The notes below the pieces were generated by a model. That model ran no database searches. It was not told where the DNA came from and saw nothing but the letters and a program-made list of their open reading frames with translations. Of a stretch of DNA of 34,398 bases, positions 9,225 through 19,130 are shown piece after piece. The DNA comes from Acidimicrobiaceae bacterium (GTDB lineage Bacteria; Actinomycetota; Acidimicrobiia; Acidimicrobiales; RAAP-2). The stretch's first letter is position 1. Every line of letters begins with the position of its first letter. Location of the stretch: assembly GCA_003141095.1 (NCBI GenBank), contig PLKM01000040.1:35536-69933 (forward strand), given 5' to 3'. The position numbers and the translations under genes are program-made.

Positions 9225-11387
9225 ATGAAGACCCTTGCGCGCTTTAGCGTCCGCCGCCGCTGGTATGTCCTCGTCGCCTGGGTCGTCCTGTTCATCGGTC
9301 TTAACATCATCGCGCAGGTCACCGGCTCGGCCTTCTCGAACTCGTTCAGCCTTCCGGGCACGAACTCCACGCACGCTCTGCAACTACTCGAGACGGGCTT
9401 TCCCGCGAAGTCAGGCGATGCCGACCAGATCGTCTTCAGCGTGAAGAGCGGTCCCTTGAAGAATCACGAGGCGGCGATCAACAAGGAACTCGCCACGATT
9501 GCCAAACTGCCCGAGGTCAGTGGTGTCACCTCGCCGTTCTGCACGTCGAGCGACCCCCACTGCGCTGGCGCCGTGCAGATGAGCAAGAGCGGCAAAATCG
9601 CCTACGCCACCGTCAACTTCTCCAAGCAGTCGAATCTTCTGGGCAAGTCCGACATCCGTGCCGTTGAAACTGCAGCCACGACCCTTCGATCGAACTCGCT
9701 CGAGGTCGAGTTCGGCGGCAACGCCTTCGGTTCACTCAGCGCACCGACCGGCAGTCCCGATGAAGGCTTCGGCCTCCTCGCCACCGCCATCGTCCTGTTC
9801 CTGGCCTTCGGTTCGTTCCTCGCGATGCTCTTGCCCCTCGGCGTCGCCCTCTTCGCCATCGGCATCGCCTCGGCGGCGACGACGCTACTGAGCCACGGCC
9901 TGGCCATCGCCCAGTTCGCGCCAATCCTGGGCTCTCTCATTGGTCTCGGCGTGGGCATTGACTACGCCCTGTTCATCGTGACGCGAAGCAGGCAGAACCT
10001 GCGTCAGGGCATGAGCGTCGAGGATTCGATCATCACCGCCATGAACACGTCGGGACGCGCGGTCCTCTTCGCCGGGGCCACCGTGTGCGTCGCCCTGCTC
10101 GGCATGCTGGCCCTGGGCTTTTCGTTCCTCGACGGCCTCGGCATCGCCGCAGCCCTGACGGTGTTGATCACGATGATGGCGTCGCTCACCCTACTGCCGT
10201 CGCTGCTCGCATTCCAGAAGCTCCGCGTGCTGAGTCGCCGCGAACGCCGCAAAATGAAGGCGAACGGACCCGAAGCCACGCTCGTACAAGGTGGCTGGCA
10301 ACGCTGGGCCGTCTTCGTCGCGCGTCGCCCTCGCACGCTTTCGCTCGTCGCGCTGCTGGCGATACTCGTCATGGCCATTCCGATCTTCTCGCTCAACCTT
10401 GGCATCTCCGACCAGGGTTCGGACCCGGCCGGTTCGACCACTCGCATGGCCTACGACCTGCTCGCCCAGGGCTTCGGGCCCGGCTTCAACGGACCGTTGA
10501 CCGTCGTCGGATCGATCCACAACAGCGCCGACAAGTTGGCGATGGAGAAACTGGACAAGAACCTCCAGGGAAAGCCCGGCATCGCCGAGGTCCTTCCGCT
10601 CTACTCGAATCCCCAGGGAACCGTCGGGCTGATCACGGTGGTCGCGACCACGAGCCCCCAAGACCGCAAGACCGGCGAACTCATCACGACCATCCGCGAC
10701 AAGTACATCCCCGAGGCGACCGTCACCTCGCACACGGCGATCTTCGTGGGCGGCGCGACCGCGCTTTCGAACGACTTCTCGGGCGTGCTCGATAGCAAGA
10801 TCCCGCTCTTCCTCGCCGTCATCGTCATCCTCGGGTGCCTGCTGCTGATGGTGGCCTTTCGGAGCATCCTGATCCCCCTCACCGCCGCGGTGATGAACCT
10901 GCTCGCGGTGGGCGCCTCCTTCGGTCTGGTCGTCGCGGTCTTCCAATGGGGCTGGGGTAGTTCCCTCATCGGCTCGGGCTCGGGCCCGATCGAGTCGTTC
11001 CTGCCGATCATCATGATCGCCATCCTCTTTGGCCTCTCCATGGACTACCAGGTCTTCCTGGTGTCGCGGATGCACGAGGAGTGGGTGAACACGGGCAACA
11101 ACGAGGACGCAATCATCCACGGCCAGGCCAACACCGGTCGCGTCATCTCTGCGGCGGCGTTGATCATGATCTGCGTCTTCTTCTCGTTCGCGTTCGGCGG
11201 CGAGAGGATCATCGCCGAGTTCGGCATTGGTCTCGGTGGCGCGGTGCTGATGGACGCGTTCATCTTGCGAACGGTGCTCGTCCCCTCGCTGATGCACTTC
11301 TTCGGCAAAGCGAACTGGTGGATGCCCAAGTGGCTCGACCGCGTGGTGCCCCACCTCGCCGTCGAAGCGACCGACGACGTCGCCTAA
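9225..11387 (+). CDS. MMPL family (RND superfamily) transporter
   Basis: A 720-residue inner-membrane transporter of the MmpL/RND type, expected to export lipids or hydrophobic compounds using the proton gradient. It shows the family's duplicated layout: a transmembrane helix near residues 13-32, an external loop to about 180, a helix bundle, then a second helix (about 375-395), external loop and bundle. Each bundle carries the Asp-Tyr pair of the proton relay, GVGIDYALF (Asp246-Tyr247) and GLSMDYQVF (Asp607-Tyr608), equivalent to the pairs seen in MmpL3. ATG 9225 follows GGAGAG with normal spacing. It stands alone with divergent and AT-richer neighbours, so the substrate cannot be read from context. 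A lipid role would fit the DprE-type envelope but is inference. Confidence 0.88.
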   Translation: MKTLARFSVRRRWYVLVAWVVLFIGLNIIAQVTGSAFSNSFSLPGTNSTHALQLLETGFPAKSGDADQIVFSVKSGPLKNHEAAINKELATIAKLPEVSGVTSPFCTSSDPHCAGAVQMSKSGKIAYATVNFSKQSNLLGKSDIRAVETAATTLRSNSLEVEFGGNAFGSLSAPTGSPDEGFGLLATAIVLFLAFGSFLAMLLPLGVALFAIGIASAATTLLSHGLAIAQFAPILGSLIGLGVGIDYALFIVTRSRQNLRQGMSVEDSIITAMNTSGRAVLFAGATVCVALLGMLALGFSFLDGLGIAAALTVLITMMASLTLLPSLLAFQKLRVLSRRERRKMKANGPEATLVQGGWQRWAVFVARRPRTLSLVALLAILVMAIPIFSLNLGISDQGSDPAGSTTRMAYDLLAQGFGPGFNGPLTVVGSIHNSADKLAMEKLDKNLQGKPGIAEVLPLYSNPQGTVGLITVVATTSPQDRKTGELITTIRDKYIPEATVTSHTAIFVGGATALSNDFSGVLDSKIPLFLAVIVILGCLLLMVAFRSILIPLTAAVMNLLAVGASFGLVVAVFQWGWGSSLIGSGSGPIESFLPIIMIAILFGLSMDYQVFLVSRMHEEWVNTGNNEDAIIHGQANTGRVISAAALIMICVFFSFAFGGERIIAEFGIGLGGAVLMDAFILRTVLVPSLMHFFGKANWWMPKWLDRVVPHLAVEATDDVA

Positions 11388-11799
11388 CCGCGCGCCTCAC
11401 CCTTCCAGGGTTGCCCCGAGGTCGCTACGGACCAGCTGGACGGCGGAGGAACGAATCCCGTCAGTGCTTCACTGGTGATCCAACGCTTGCAGTAGATCCA
11501 GTCCGCTCGCCAACTCTTTCTCCCCGACTCGAGGGCGAGCGCACGGCATTGTGCCGGTACCACCAACGATGTTGATCCTCGTTGCGCCTCAATTCTTGCG
11601 TCGCTTCACCGGCTTGAAGATCTGAGTTGACCACCACCGTGGGGTACGAACACGCGGGCGCGTCTTCTCGTTGTTGTGACTGCGCATCGGGCGCTTTCTT
11701 TTCCTCAAGGTGGAGAACCGGGACAAAAGATCTCCCAGCGTCAATCCCTAATGAGTGTCGTCGCCGGATAGGACGGTGGTACCTCGATCGGAGTACGCA
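11388..11799. other. gene-free stretch between MMPL gene and bcrC-like gene
   Basis: These 412 bases hold no open frame with believable start, ribosome site and protein-like composition on either strand. Frames that cross it on the minus strand give low-complexity, non-protein-like translations. A small hairpin ACCCT-TCC-AGGGT at 11399-11411, just past the MMPL stop, could be a weak terminator without a T-run. No tRNA or repeat was recognised. Base composition looks less GC-rich than the flanking genes. Confidence 0.5.
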
Positions 11800-12297
11800 A
11801 TGCCTTATTCTGCACGGGTGGATTCGATCATTGTTTTTGTTGCCAACTACTTCTTCATCTTGAGCATTTTGATAGTTGTCGCCTTTTGGCTGCGAGCCAG
11901 CAGCCGGGTGAAGATCAACGTCGCGTGGCAGCTCGTGATTGGTGGGGTTCTGGCGTATGGCCTGGCCGCGATCGCGGGTCACCTCTATTACGACACCCGT
12001 CCCTTTGTGAGCCAACACATTCATCCGCTCATCGCTCACGCGCCGGACAACGGGTTTCCCTCGGACCACGCCCTGCTGACTGCGTTCCTGGGGTTCACAG
12101 TCCTCGTGTACTCACGACGCATCGGGATCATCCTGTTGCTCATCGCCCTGCTGGTGGGCGCGTCGCGGGTGGCCGCCCATATTCACAACTCCATTGACAT
12201 TGTTGGCTCCTTCGTCATCGCCGCCCTCGCGGTCGTCATCGTTCAAGGAATCTCAAAGCTCTGGGTAGAGGATCGCCTCCGACAGAGGACCAAATAA
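11800..12297 (+). CDS. BcrC-type undecaprenyl-diphosphate phosphatase (PAP2 superfamily)
   Basis: A 165-residue membrane protein that should dephosphorylate undecaprenyl (or decaprenyl) pyrophosphate, recycling the lipid carrier and giving bacitracin tolerance. The three PAP2 motifs are present: YYDTRPF (Arg67), GFPSDHA (His90) and SRxxxxxHxxxD in ASRVAAHIHNSID (Arg123, His129, Asp133). The spacing and the text TRPFVSQHIHPLIAHAPDNGFPSDH resemble Bacillus BcrC. Four or five hydrophobic helices are visible. I chose ATG 11800 because GGAG lies six bases upstream; a GTG at 11755 would add a hydrophilic tail. Its 5' part is AT-rich for this window (21 G+C in the 60 bases 11821-11880), a possible sign of transfer. 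It stands alone. Confidence 0.87.
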   Translation: MPYSARVDSIIVFVANYFFILSILIVVAFWLRASSRVKINVAWQLVIGGVLAYGLAAIAGHLYYDTRPFVSQHIHPLIAHAPDNGFPSDHALLTAFLGFTVLVYSRRIGIILLLIALLVGASRVAAHIHNSIDIVGSFVIAALAVVIVQGISKLWVEDRLRQRTK

Positions 12298-12492
12298 GCC
12301 CTACCAGGACCAATCGCTTCGCGAGCAGGATATTTACCCGAGAGTTGAGTCCGCTCCGCGAGTGACGCCAGGCGTAGCTCTGCGCCGAGTGCTTGGCGCC
12401 GAGGAAGTCCAAACGTCGGGGTCGAAGGCGTACTGGGACGATCTCGACCGGCGTCGTCGATTCCTGAGAGGAGACCCACCCCGACGATCATA
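12298..12492. other. spacer with a doubtful small open frame (12362-12493, +)
   Basis: The spacer between the bcrC-like gene and the groEL terminator. One frame on the plus strand stays open from about 12270 to the TAA at 12491-12493. From GTG 12362 it would give a 43-residue basic peptide ending DDLDRRRRFLRGDPPRRS, its stop abutting the terminator hairpin. I see no Shine-Dalgarno, and third-position GC is only moderate, so I do not call a gene. Confidence 0.25.
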
Positions 12493-12531
12493 AAGAGGAA
12501 ACCGGGTCCACAAGGGACCCGGTTTTCTCTT
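12493..12531. terminator. strong bidirectional intrinsic terminator after groEL
   Basis: A 17-bp stem (16 matches plus one G-U/A-C position) pairs AAGAGGAAACCGGGTCC at 12493-12509 with GGACCCGGTTTTCTCTT at 12515-12531 around the five-base loop ACAAG. The arms are A-rich and T-rich at their outer ends, so it can work in both directions. It lies 19 bases past the groEL stop on the minus strand and also closes the plus-strand bcrC-like unit. Confidence 0.88.
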
Positions 12532-12549
12532 GTCCTAATGGACGAACGA

Positions 12550-14483
<1,934 letters not shown>

Positions 14484-14503
14484 TTTTATTGCCTCCTGTG
14501 CAA

Positions 14504-14530
14504 TTAGCACTCGAAACCTCTGACTGCCAA
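14504..14530. promoter_or_regulatory. imperfect CIRCE operator (HrcA site)
   Basis: TTAGCACTC at 14504-14512, nine bases, then GACTGCCAA at 14522-14530. The CIRCE consensus is TTAGCACTC-N9-GAGTGCTAA, so the first arm is perfect and the second has two mismatches. It lies 21 bases upstream of the groES start codon and just downstream of a possible -10 box, the normal place for HrcA repression of groESL. No hrcA is in the window. Confidence 0.85.
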
Positions 14531-14558
14531 TTTAGCAGCCTAAGCGCCCGAGCGCCAA
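14529..14558 (-). promoter_or_regulatory. candidate groESL promoter
   Basis: On the minus strand TTGGCG (14558-14553) is followed after 18 bases by TAAATT (14534-14529), with an extended-minus-ten TG just before it. The match is modest (4 of 6 in the -10). Position supports it: the predicted start of transcription falls inside the CIRCE operator. Confidence 0.45.
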
Positions 14559-14668
14559 GCCCGAACCTTCGCGCACTTCCTATGCTGCGGGGAACCCAAC
14601 GTCGAGGAACTTCGTGGAAATTCTCCAGCTCACTCCCCCACGCCGCTGCCACCCGGCTGGCGACTGAG

Positions 14669-15880
14669 ATGTACTCGCCGGTGCAGCGACGCGACGTCGT
14701 GCTGCTCGCGGGCCTGCGCGCGGCGTCGTTCCTCGGCGACACCGTCGCCCTGGTGGCCCTCTTCCTGCGTCTCGCCCCCGAGGGCCACGAGTGGGCCATT
14801 GCGGCACTGGCGACGGCGGGCACGCTGCCCCTGGTGCTGTTCGCGCCGCTCGCCGGGCACGTCGTCGACCACGTGCCGGCGAAGCGGATGCTGAGCCTGC
14901 TCGGGGTGGTGGAAGCCTTGATCTGCGCGGGCATCGGGTACTGGCACGGCGTTGGCGCCACGCTCGCGCTGATGTCGCTGCTCAGCTGCGTGGTGGCTTT
15001 TTCACTGCCGGGCTACTCCGCCCTCATCCCCGCACTCGCCGGCGAGGACAACATCGCCAAGGCACAGGGGACGATCCAGTCGCTGCAGGGAGCCGCCGGC
15101 GTGGCGGGTCCGGCGCTCGGAGGGCTCTTGGTGGGATGGACCGGACAAAGTTGGCCCCTCTACCTCGACGCCATCAGTTTTGCCCTGTGCGCCGCGGGAA
15201 CCACCATGCTGCGCCACGACCGTCGCCCCTCGGCGCGCACGACCATCGAGAGCGCCGAGTCGAGGAAGTTGATGGCCGGCGTCTCGCTTCTCTGGAGCGA
15301 TCCGATCCTTCGCTCCATCACCCTCGTCGTGGCCATCTTCATCTTCGCCCTCGGCATGGTCAACGTTGGTGAGGTCTTCTTCGCCACGCGGACGCTGCAC
15401 TCCTCGGCGACGTACTACGGACTCATCGGCGCCAGCTTCGGGCTCGGCTCAATCGGCGGCGCACTCTACGCCGGCCGATTGCAGCAAGAGACCGTGCAGC
15501 TGGTCACGTCCCTGCTGCTCTCCATCGTGGTGATCGGCGTCATGATCGGCTCGGTGGGCTTGGTCGAACACATTGGCTACATCTATCCGCTGATGGTCCC
15601 CGCCGGATTCGCCGCCGGCATCGCCAACGTGAGCTCCTCGACCCTGCTGGCGCTGCGAACGCCCGAGCACCTGCGTGGTCGAGTCTTCGCCGCCTTCGGG
15701 GCGATCTTCAACGCGGGCGAGATCGGGTCCTACGCCGCGGGCGGGCTGGTGCTCGTGGTCATCGCCCCACGGACCGTTTTCCAAGTCGCGGGCGTCGCCG
15801 CCACGCTGGCGGCGCTGGTGCTCGGTCCCTTCGCCTTCCGGGCCAGCCGGGCGGCGCACTTCAAAGAACGCCGCGCCTAG
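14669..15880 (+). CDS. MFS transporter (MFS_3/EntS-like exporter family)
   Basis: A 403-residue membrane protein with about twelve hydrophobic segments, of typical length for major facilitator exporters of the EntS-like group. Family text includes FAPLAGHVVDHVPAKRML in the loop between helices 2 and 3 (motif A region) and LRTPEHLRGRVFAAFGAIFN late in the second half. The substrate is unknown; members export siderophores, drugs or other small molecules. The start is uncertain: ATG 14669 gives the usual short tail before helix 1 but lacks a clear Shine-Dalgarno, and ATG 14582 would add 29 unconserved-looking residues. It diverges from groES and converges with pdxH, whose stop it overlaps by four bases (CTAG 15877-15880). 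Confidence 0.85.
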   Translation: MYSPVQRRDVVLLAGLRAASFLGDTVALVALFLRLAPEGHEWAIAALATAGTLPLVLFAPLAGHVVDHVPAKRMLSLLGVVEALICAGIGYWHGVGATLALMSLLSCVVAFSLPGYSALIPALAGEDNIAKAQGTIQSLQGAAGVAGPALGGLLVGWTGQSWPLYLDAISFALCAAGTTMLRHDRRPSARTTIESAESRKLMAGVSLLWSDPILRSITLVVAIFIFALGMVNVGEVFFATRTLHSSATYYGLIGASFGLGSIGGALYAGRLQQETVQLVTSLLLSIVVIGVMIGSVGLVEHIGYIYPLMVPAGFAAGIANVSSSTLLALRTPEHLRGRVFAAFGAIFNAGEIGSYAAGGLVLVVIAPRTVFQVAGVAATLAALVLGPFAFRASRAAHFKERRA

Positions 15881-16488
15881 GGCGCGTGTCGTTCGAGGCG
15901 CCAGTCGGTTCCGTCAGGCGTGTAGAACACCCGGTCGTGCAGCCGGTCCTCACGACGTTGCCAGAACTCGAAGAAGACGGGTGTGAGTTTGAACCCACCC
16001 CAGTGGGCGGGCCGCGGGACGTCACGATCCTGGAAGATCACTTCGAGTTCGCGAACCCGCTCTTCGAGATCCCTGCGAGAGTGCAGAGGCTGGCTCTGGT
16101 GGCTCGCGTGCGCACCTATCTGGTGACCGCGGGGACGGGCATCAAAATACGCATCGGATTCGGCTCCACTCATTGACTCGACGTGGCCTTCAATTCGAAT
16201 CTGGCGACCAAGGGGCTCGCAGTACCACAGCAGCGCGGCGTGGGGGTTCTCTTGCAACTCGCGGCCCTTTTGCGACAGGTAGTTGGAGTACCAGCCGAAG
16301 GAGTGTTCGTCGACGTGGCGCAACAAGACCATCCGCACGCTCGGCAGGCCGTCGGGTGTTGACGTGGCGAGCACCAGCGCCTCGCGCTCGGCCATGAGGT
16401 CCTTGGCGTCGTCGAACCACGTCGTGAACTGCACGAAGGGGCTCGGGTCGCAGTCCTCAACGTGCAGCGGGGTCCAGCCTGGGCTCAT
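15877..16488 (-). CDS. pdxH: pyridoxamine 5'-phosphate oxidase PdxH
   Basis: FMN-dependent oxidase making pyridoxal 5'-phosphate from pyridoxamine or pyridoxine phosphate. The 203-residue length is typical. Seen: the FMN-binding RMVLLRHVDEHSFGWYSNY and SQKGRELQENPHAALLWYCEPLGRQIRIEG block, the central SDAYFDARPRGHQIGAHASHQS, and the C-terminal EFWQRREDRLHDRVFY with substrate-binding Arg residues and the closing DWRLERHAP. ATG 16488 overlaps the tsaD stop as ATGA. It ends the 20-gene minus-strand run. PLP made here is the cofactor of Alr, encoded in the same run. Confidence 0.95.
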   Translation of the reverse strand: MSPGWTPLHVEDCDPSPFVQFTTWFDDAKDLMAEREALVLATSTPDGLPSVRMVLLRHVDEHSFGWYSNYLSQKGRELQENPHAALLWYCEPLGRQIRIEGHVESMSGAESDAYFDARPRGHQIGAHASHQSQPLHSRRDLEERVRELEVIFQDRDVPRPAHWGGFKLTPVFFEFWQRREDRLHDRVFYTPDGTDWRLERHAP

Positions 16489-17492
16489 GAGACGTCCTCC
16501 AACTGCCAGTTGGGACGAGCCGACAACTCCATCGGGCTCGGGCCACTTGACTTCAAACGATAGATACCGGCGGCGGCGATCATGGCCGCGTTATCGGTGC
16601 ACATCACCAATGTCGGCAGGTGGCTGACGACGCCGAACTCTTGGGCCAACTGCGCCACCCCGGCGCGAAGGGCCGAGTTCGCCGCGACGCCGCCGGCGAG
16701 CGCGACCCCCTTCACGTCGTACTGGCTCATGGCGGCGCGCAGTTTTCGCAGCAACTGCTCGGCAACCGCGGCCTGGAAGGACGCGGCGACGTCCGCCACG
16801 GCCACGTCCGCCTGCTTCTGTGTCGCGCGCACGACCGCGGTCTTCAAGCCGGAAAACGAGAAATCGAAGTCCGCGCCGGTCATCGAGACGGGCAGCTTCA
16901 ACCTGCCCGGCGTCCCCTGCTGGGCCAGGCGGTCGATCTCGGGGCCCCCGGGATAGCCCAGCCCCAGCCACCGCGCCACTTTGTCGTAGGCCTCGCCGGC
17001 GGCGTCGTCGATGGTTTCGCCCAGCACCTCGTGCTGTCCGGGACCCGACTGGTACACGATCATGCTGTGCCCGCCAGAGACCAGGAGCGTCAGCAGCGGC
17101 CACTCGAGATCGGACTGTTCGAGCAGGGGCGCGAACAAGTGGCCCTCGAGGTGGTTGACACCGACGAACGGCACGCCCCACGCCAGCGCGTAGGCCTTGG
17201 CGACGGAGAGGCCCACGAGCAGCGAGCCAATGAGTCCCGGCCCGCTCGTCACCGCGATGCCGTCGATGTCGGGGCGGTGGGGGTCGAGTCCGGCGTCGAG
17301 CAAAGCGCGTCGCACGACCGGTGCGATGGTCGTGACGTGCGCGCGCCCCGCGAGTTCGGGCACCACGCCGCCAAAGGCCCGGTGCTGGTCGATCGAAGAC
17401 TCAATGACCGAGGAGAGCACGTGAAAGTTTTCATCAACGACCGACGCCGCCGTTTCGTCGCAACTGGTTTCGATACCGAGCACTACTGCCAT
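16485..17492 (-). CDS. tsaD: tRNA threonylcarbamoyladenosine transferase TsaD
   Basis: Transfers the threonylcarbamoyl group to A37 of ANN-reading tRNAs (t6A), together with TsaB and TsaE. The 335-residue length is standard. Seen: LGIETSCDETA at the N terminus, the metal ligands in NHLEGH (His114, His118), VSGGHS, DDAAGEAYDKVAR, LAGGVAANSALR and MCTDNAAMIA. I chose ATG 17492; the frame stays open much further upstream, but that stretch is antisense-like sequence inside rimI. It lies 23 bases past rimI and overlaps pdxH by four. All three bacteria-specific Tsa partners tsaE, tsaB and tsaD are here; tsaC is not. Confidence 0.97.
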   Translation of the reverse strand: MAVVLGIETSCDETAASVVDENFHVLSSVIESSIDQHRAFGGVVPELAGRAHVTTIAPVVRRALLDAGLDPHRPDIDGIAVTSGPGLIGSLLVGLSVAKAYALAWGVPFVGVNHLEGHLFAPLLEQSDLEWPLLTLLVSGGHSMIVYQSGPGQHEVLGETIDDAAGEAYDKVARWLGLGYPGGPEIDRLAQQGTPGRLKLPVSMTGADFDFSFSGLKTAVVRATQKQADVAVADVAASFQAAVAEQLLRKLRAAMSQYDVKGVALAGGVAANSALRAGVAQLAQEFGVVSHLPTLVMCTDNAAMIAAAGIYRLKSSGPSPMELSARPNWQLEDVS

Positions 17493-17515
17493 GGAACCAG
17501 CGTACGTCGAAGAGG

Positions 17516-17977
17516 TCAGGCGCTCGGGGGCAGGTCCGCCCAGAGCACCAGCGCGTCCTCCTTGGTACGTTCGTAGTAGTTCTTGCGCACGCCAACGGGC
17601 TTGAAGCCGTAGCGGTAGTAGAGCTGCTGGGCCCTCGTATTGGACGTCGCGACCTCCAACGTGGCCCGCCCGACGCCGCGATTGACGGCGTCGCGCCACG
17701 CCTCGTCCATCAGGGAGCTGGCGATGCCGCGTCCCTCGAACCCCGCTCGGGTGCCAATGGTGTTGACGTGCAGTTCGTCCAGCACGAACATCACGCCGAG
17801 GTAGCCGACGATCTTCTTGGCCGCCACGGCAACCGTGTAGCGGCGGGTCTCGGTGTTGGTGATCTCGTCGAGCAGCATGCCCTTGGTCCACGGTTCAGGA
17901 AACTGCGTCGCTTCGATCTCGAGCAGTTCGTTCACGTCTCGTCGCTCGCAGAGGCGAATGGACCACGCCACCGTCAT
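17516..17977 (-). CDS. rimI: ribosomal-protein-alanine N-acetyltransferase RimI
   Basis: A 153-residue GNAT acetyltransferase; RimI acetylates the N-terminal Ala of ribosomal protein S18 in E. coli. Seen: an N-terminal IRLCERRDVNELLEIE strand-helix, the acetyl-CoA loop GFEGRGIASSLMDEA, LEVATSNTRAQQLYYRYGF and VGVRKNYYERTKEDALVLW, all typical of RimI. ATG 17977 overlaps the tsaB stop as ATGA. Its place between tsaB and tsaD is the known actinobacterial order. Confidence 0.93.
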   Translation of the reverse strand: MTVAWSIRLCERRDVNELLEIEATQFPEPWTKGMLLDEITNTETRRYTVAVAAKKIVGYLGVMFVLDELHVNTIGTRAGFEGRGIASSLMDEAWRDAVNRGVGRATLEVATSNTRAQQLYYRYGFKPVGVRKNYYERTKEDALVLWADLPPSA

Positions 17978-18654
17978 AGGCGACGCTCGCGGGTCGCGAA
18001 GTTCGCCACCGCATCGGCTTCACGCAGGTACAGCGGCGCGAGGGACGGTTGCGCGTCGCGTCGCGCACCGAGTGAGAGCGCGGCGTGCAGCGACGGCACG
18101 GTCTGGGCGAACAGTTGCCCGTTAGGGACCGCATCGAAGTCGCCGACGTAGCGTTGCACGCCGTCACCGGTAAAGGTGACGCTCGCCCCGTTGGTGGCCC
18201 ATTCAATGACCACGTCGCGCGGCCTCGCCACCGAAGGGACTCCCGTCGCCTCAACGTCGTCGCCGAGTTTGAACGTCTGGATGAACACTTCACCGCGACG
18301 GCCATCGACGGCGCTCACGAGCGTTCCACGAACGCCGGCGTCGTACGCCCCGTGGGCGAGCAGTTCGAGCGACGTCACCCCGACGCGCTCGCACCCCAGA
18401 CCCTCGGCGAGACCTATCGCGGTCGCGATCCCGACGCGCAGTCCCGTGAAGAGACCGGGTCCGATGTCGACAACCACCCGGTCGACGTCGCGCGCCACCA
18501 GCCCGCTCTCGGCCAAGAGGCTCTCGAGACCCGCGACGAGGACTTCGGTGTGGCGTCGCTCGAGGTCGAGCACTCGCGTCACCTCGACGCCACTGCTCGA
18601 GCGAACGCCAACGCCGCAGGCCTGCGTGGCCGTCTCGATAGCCACGATATTCAT
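17974..18654 (-). CDS. tsaB: TsaB, t6A synthesis scaffold protein
   Basis: An ASKHA-fold paralogue of TsaD that lacks the metal site and dimerises with TsaD to activate t6A synthesis. The 226-residue product starts [17 protein letters not shown] and has the signature DRVVVDIGPGLFTGLRVGIA and VSAVDGRRGEVFIQ. I chose ATG 18654, which overlaps the tsaE stop as ATGA and has GGCGGA upstream; a GTG at 18666 would add four residues. Confidence 0.95.
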   Translation of the reverse strand: MNIVAIETATQACGVGVRSSSGVEVTRVLDLERRHTEVLVAGLESLLAESGLVARDVDRVVVDIGPGLFTGLRVGIATAIGLAEGLGCERVGVTSLELLAHGAYDAGVRGTLVSAVDGRRGEVFIQTFKLGDDVEATGVPSVARPRDVVIEWATNGASVTFTGDGVQRYVGDFDAVPNGQLFAQTVPSLHAALSLGARRDAQPSLAPLYLREADAVANFATRERRL

Positions 18655-19130
18655 TGGTCCGCCCACTCGGCGAGCTGGGCGCGTCGCGCCTCGTCGATGG
18701 CGCCGTCAACGAGCAGGGTGCGCGCGTCGTCCGGGCCGATCGCAAAAGCAACTCGAAGAACGTCTCGTCCGAATATCGACTCGGCGAGCTCCCCCCACTC
18801 CACGAGCGCCACCCCCGACTCTTCGACGAGTTCGCCGAGGGCGAGATCGAGCACTTCGTCGAGGCTCTCCACGCGGTACACGTCGCAGTGTTGGAGCGTC
18901 TCTATGCCGAGGTCGTTGTGACAACTGTGCTCGCGGACCATGACGAAGGTGGGACTCGTGACGCGCTCGGTGACGCCCAACCCCTTGGCGACGCCCTGGA
19001 CGAAGGTGGTCTTTCCCGCTCCGAGGGAACCCGAGAGCAGCACGATGTCACCGCTTCGCAGCGTTCGAGCGAACGACTCGCCGGCTCCTTGCGTGTCCGG
19101 CCCGGTCGGGCACCGGCGACGAAAGCTCAT
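18651..19130 (-). CDS. tsaE: TsaE, t6A synthesis ATPase
   Basis: P-loop ATPase that resets the TsaBD complex during t6A formation. The 159-residue protein has Walker A GSLGAGKT (34-41), [12 protein letters not shown] after it, and the family's [18 protein letters not shown], where the usual text is H-x-D-x-[11 protein letters not shown] is the Walker B-like end. ATG 19130 overlaps the preceding stop as ATGA. Confidence 0.94.
   Translation of the reverse strand: MSFRRRCPTGPDTQGAGESFARTLRSGDIVLLSGSLGAGKTTFVQGVAKGLGVTERVTSPTFVMVREHSCHNDLGIETLQHCDVYRVESLDEVLDLALGELVEESGVALVEWGELAESIFGRDVLRVAFAIGPDDARTLLVDGAIDEARRAQLAEWADQ

Noticed and set aside
11388..11799. tRNA or mobile-element remnant in the gene-free stretch
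   Set aside because: No cloverleaf, terminal inverted repeat, target duplication or transposase-like text was found.
11461..12069. Minus-strand frame covering the gene-free stretch and half of the bcrC-like gene
   Set aside because: It overlaps a well-supported phosphatase on the other strand, and its translation is low-complexity without family features.
17493..17891. N-terminal extension of TsaD by 133 codons
   Set aside because: The extension lies inside rimI in another frame and is Arg/Gly-rich shadow sequence; the normal TsaD start MAVVLGIETS is at 17492.
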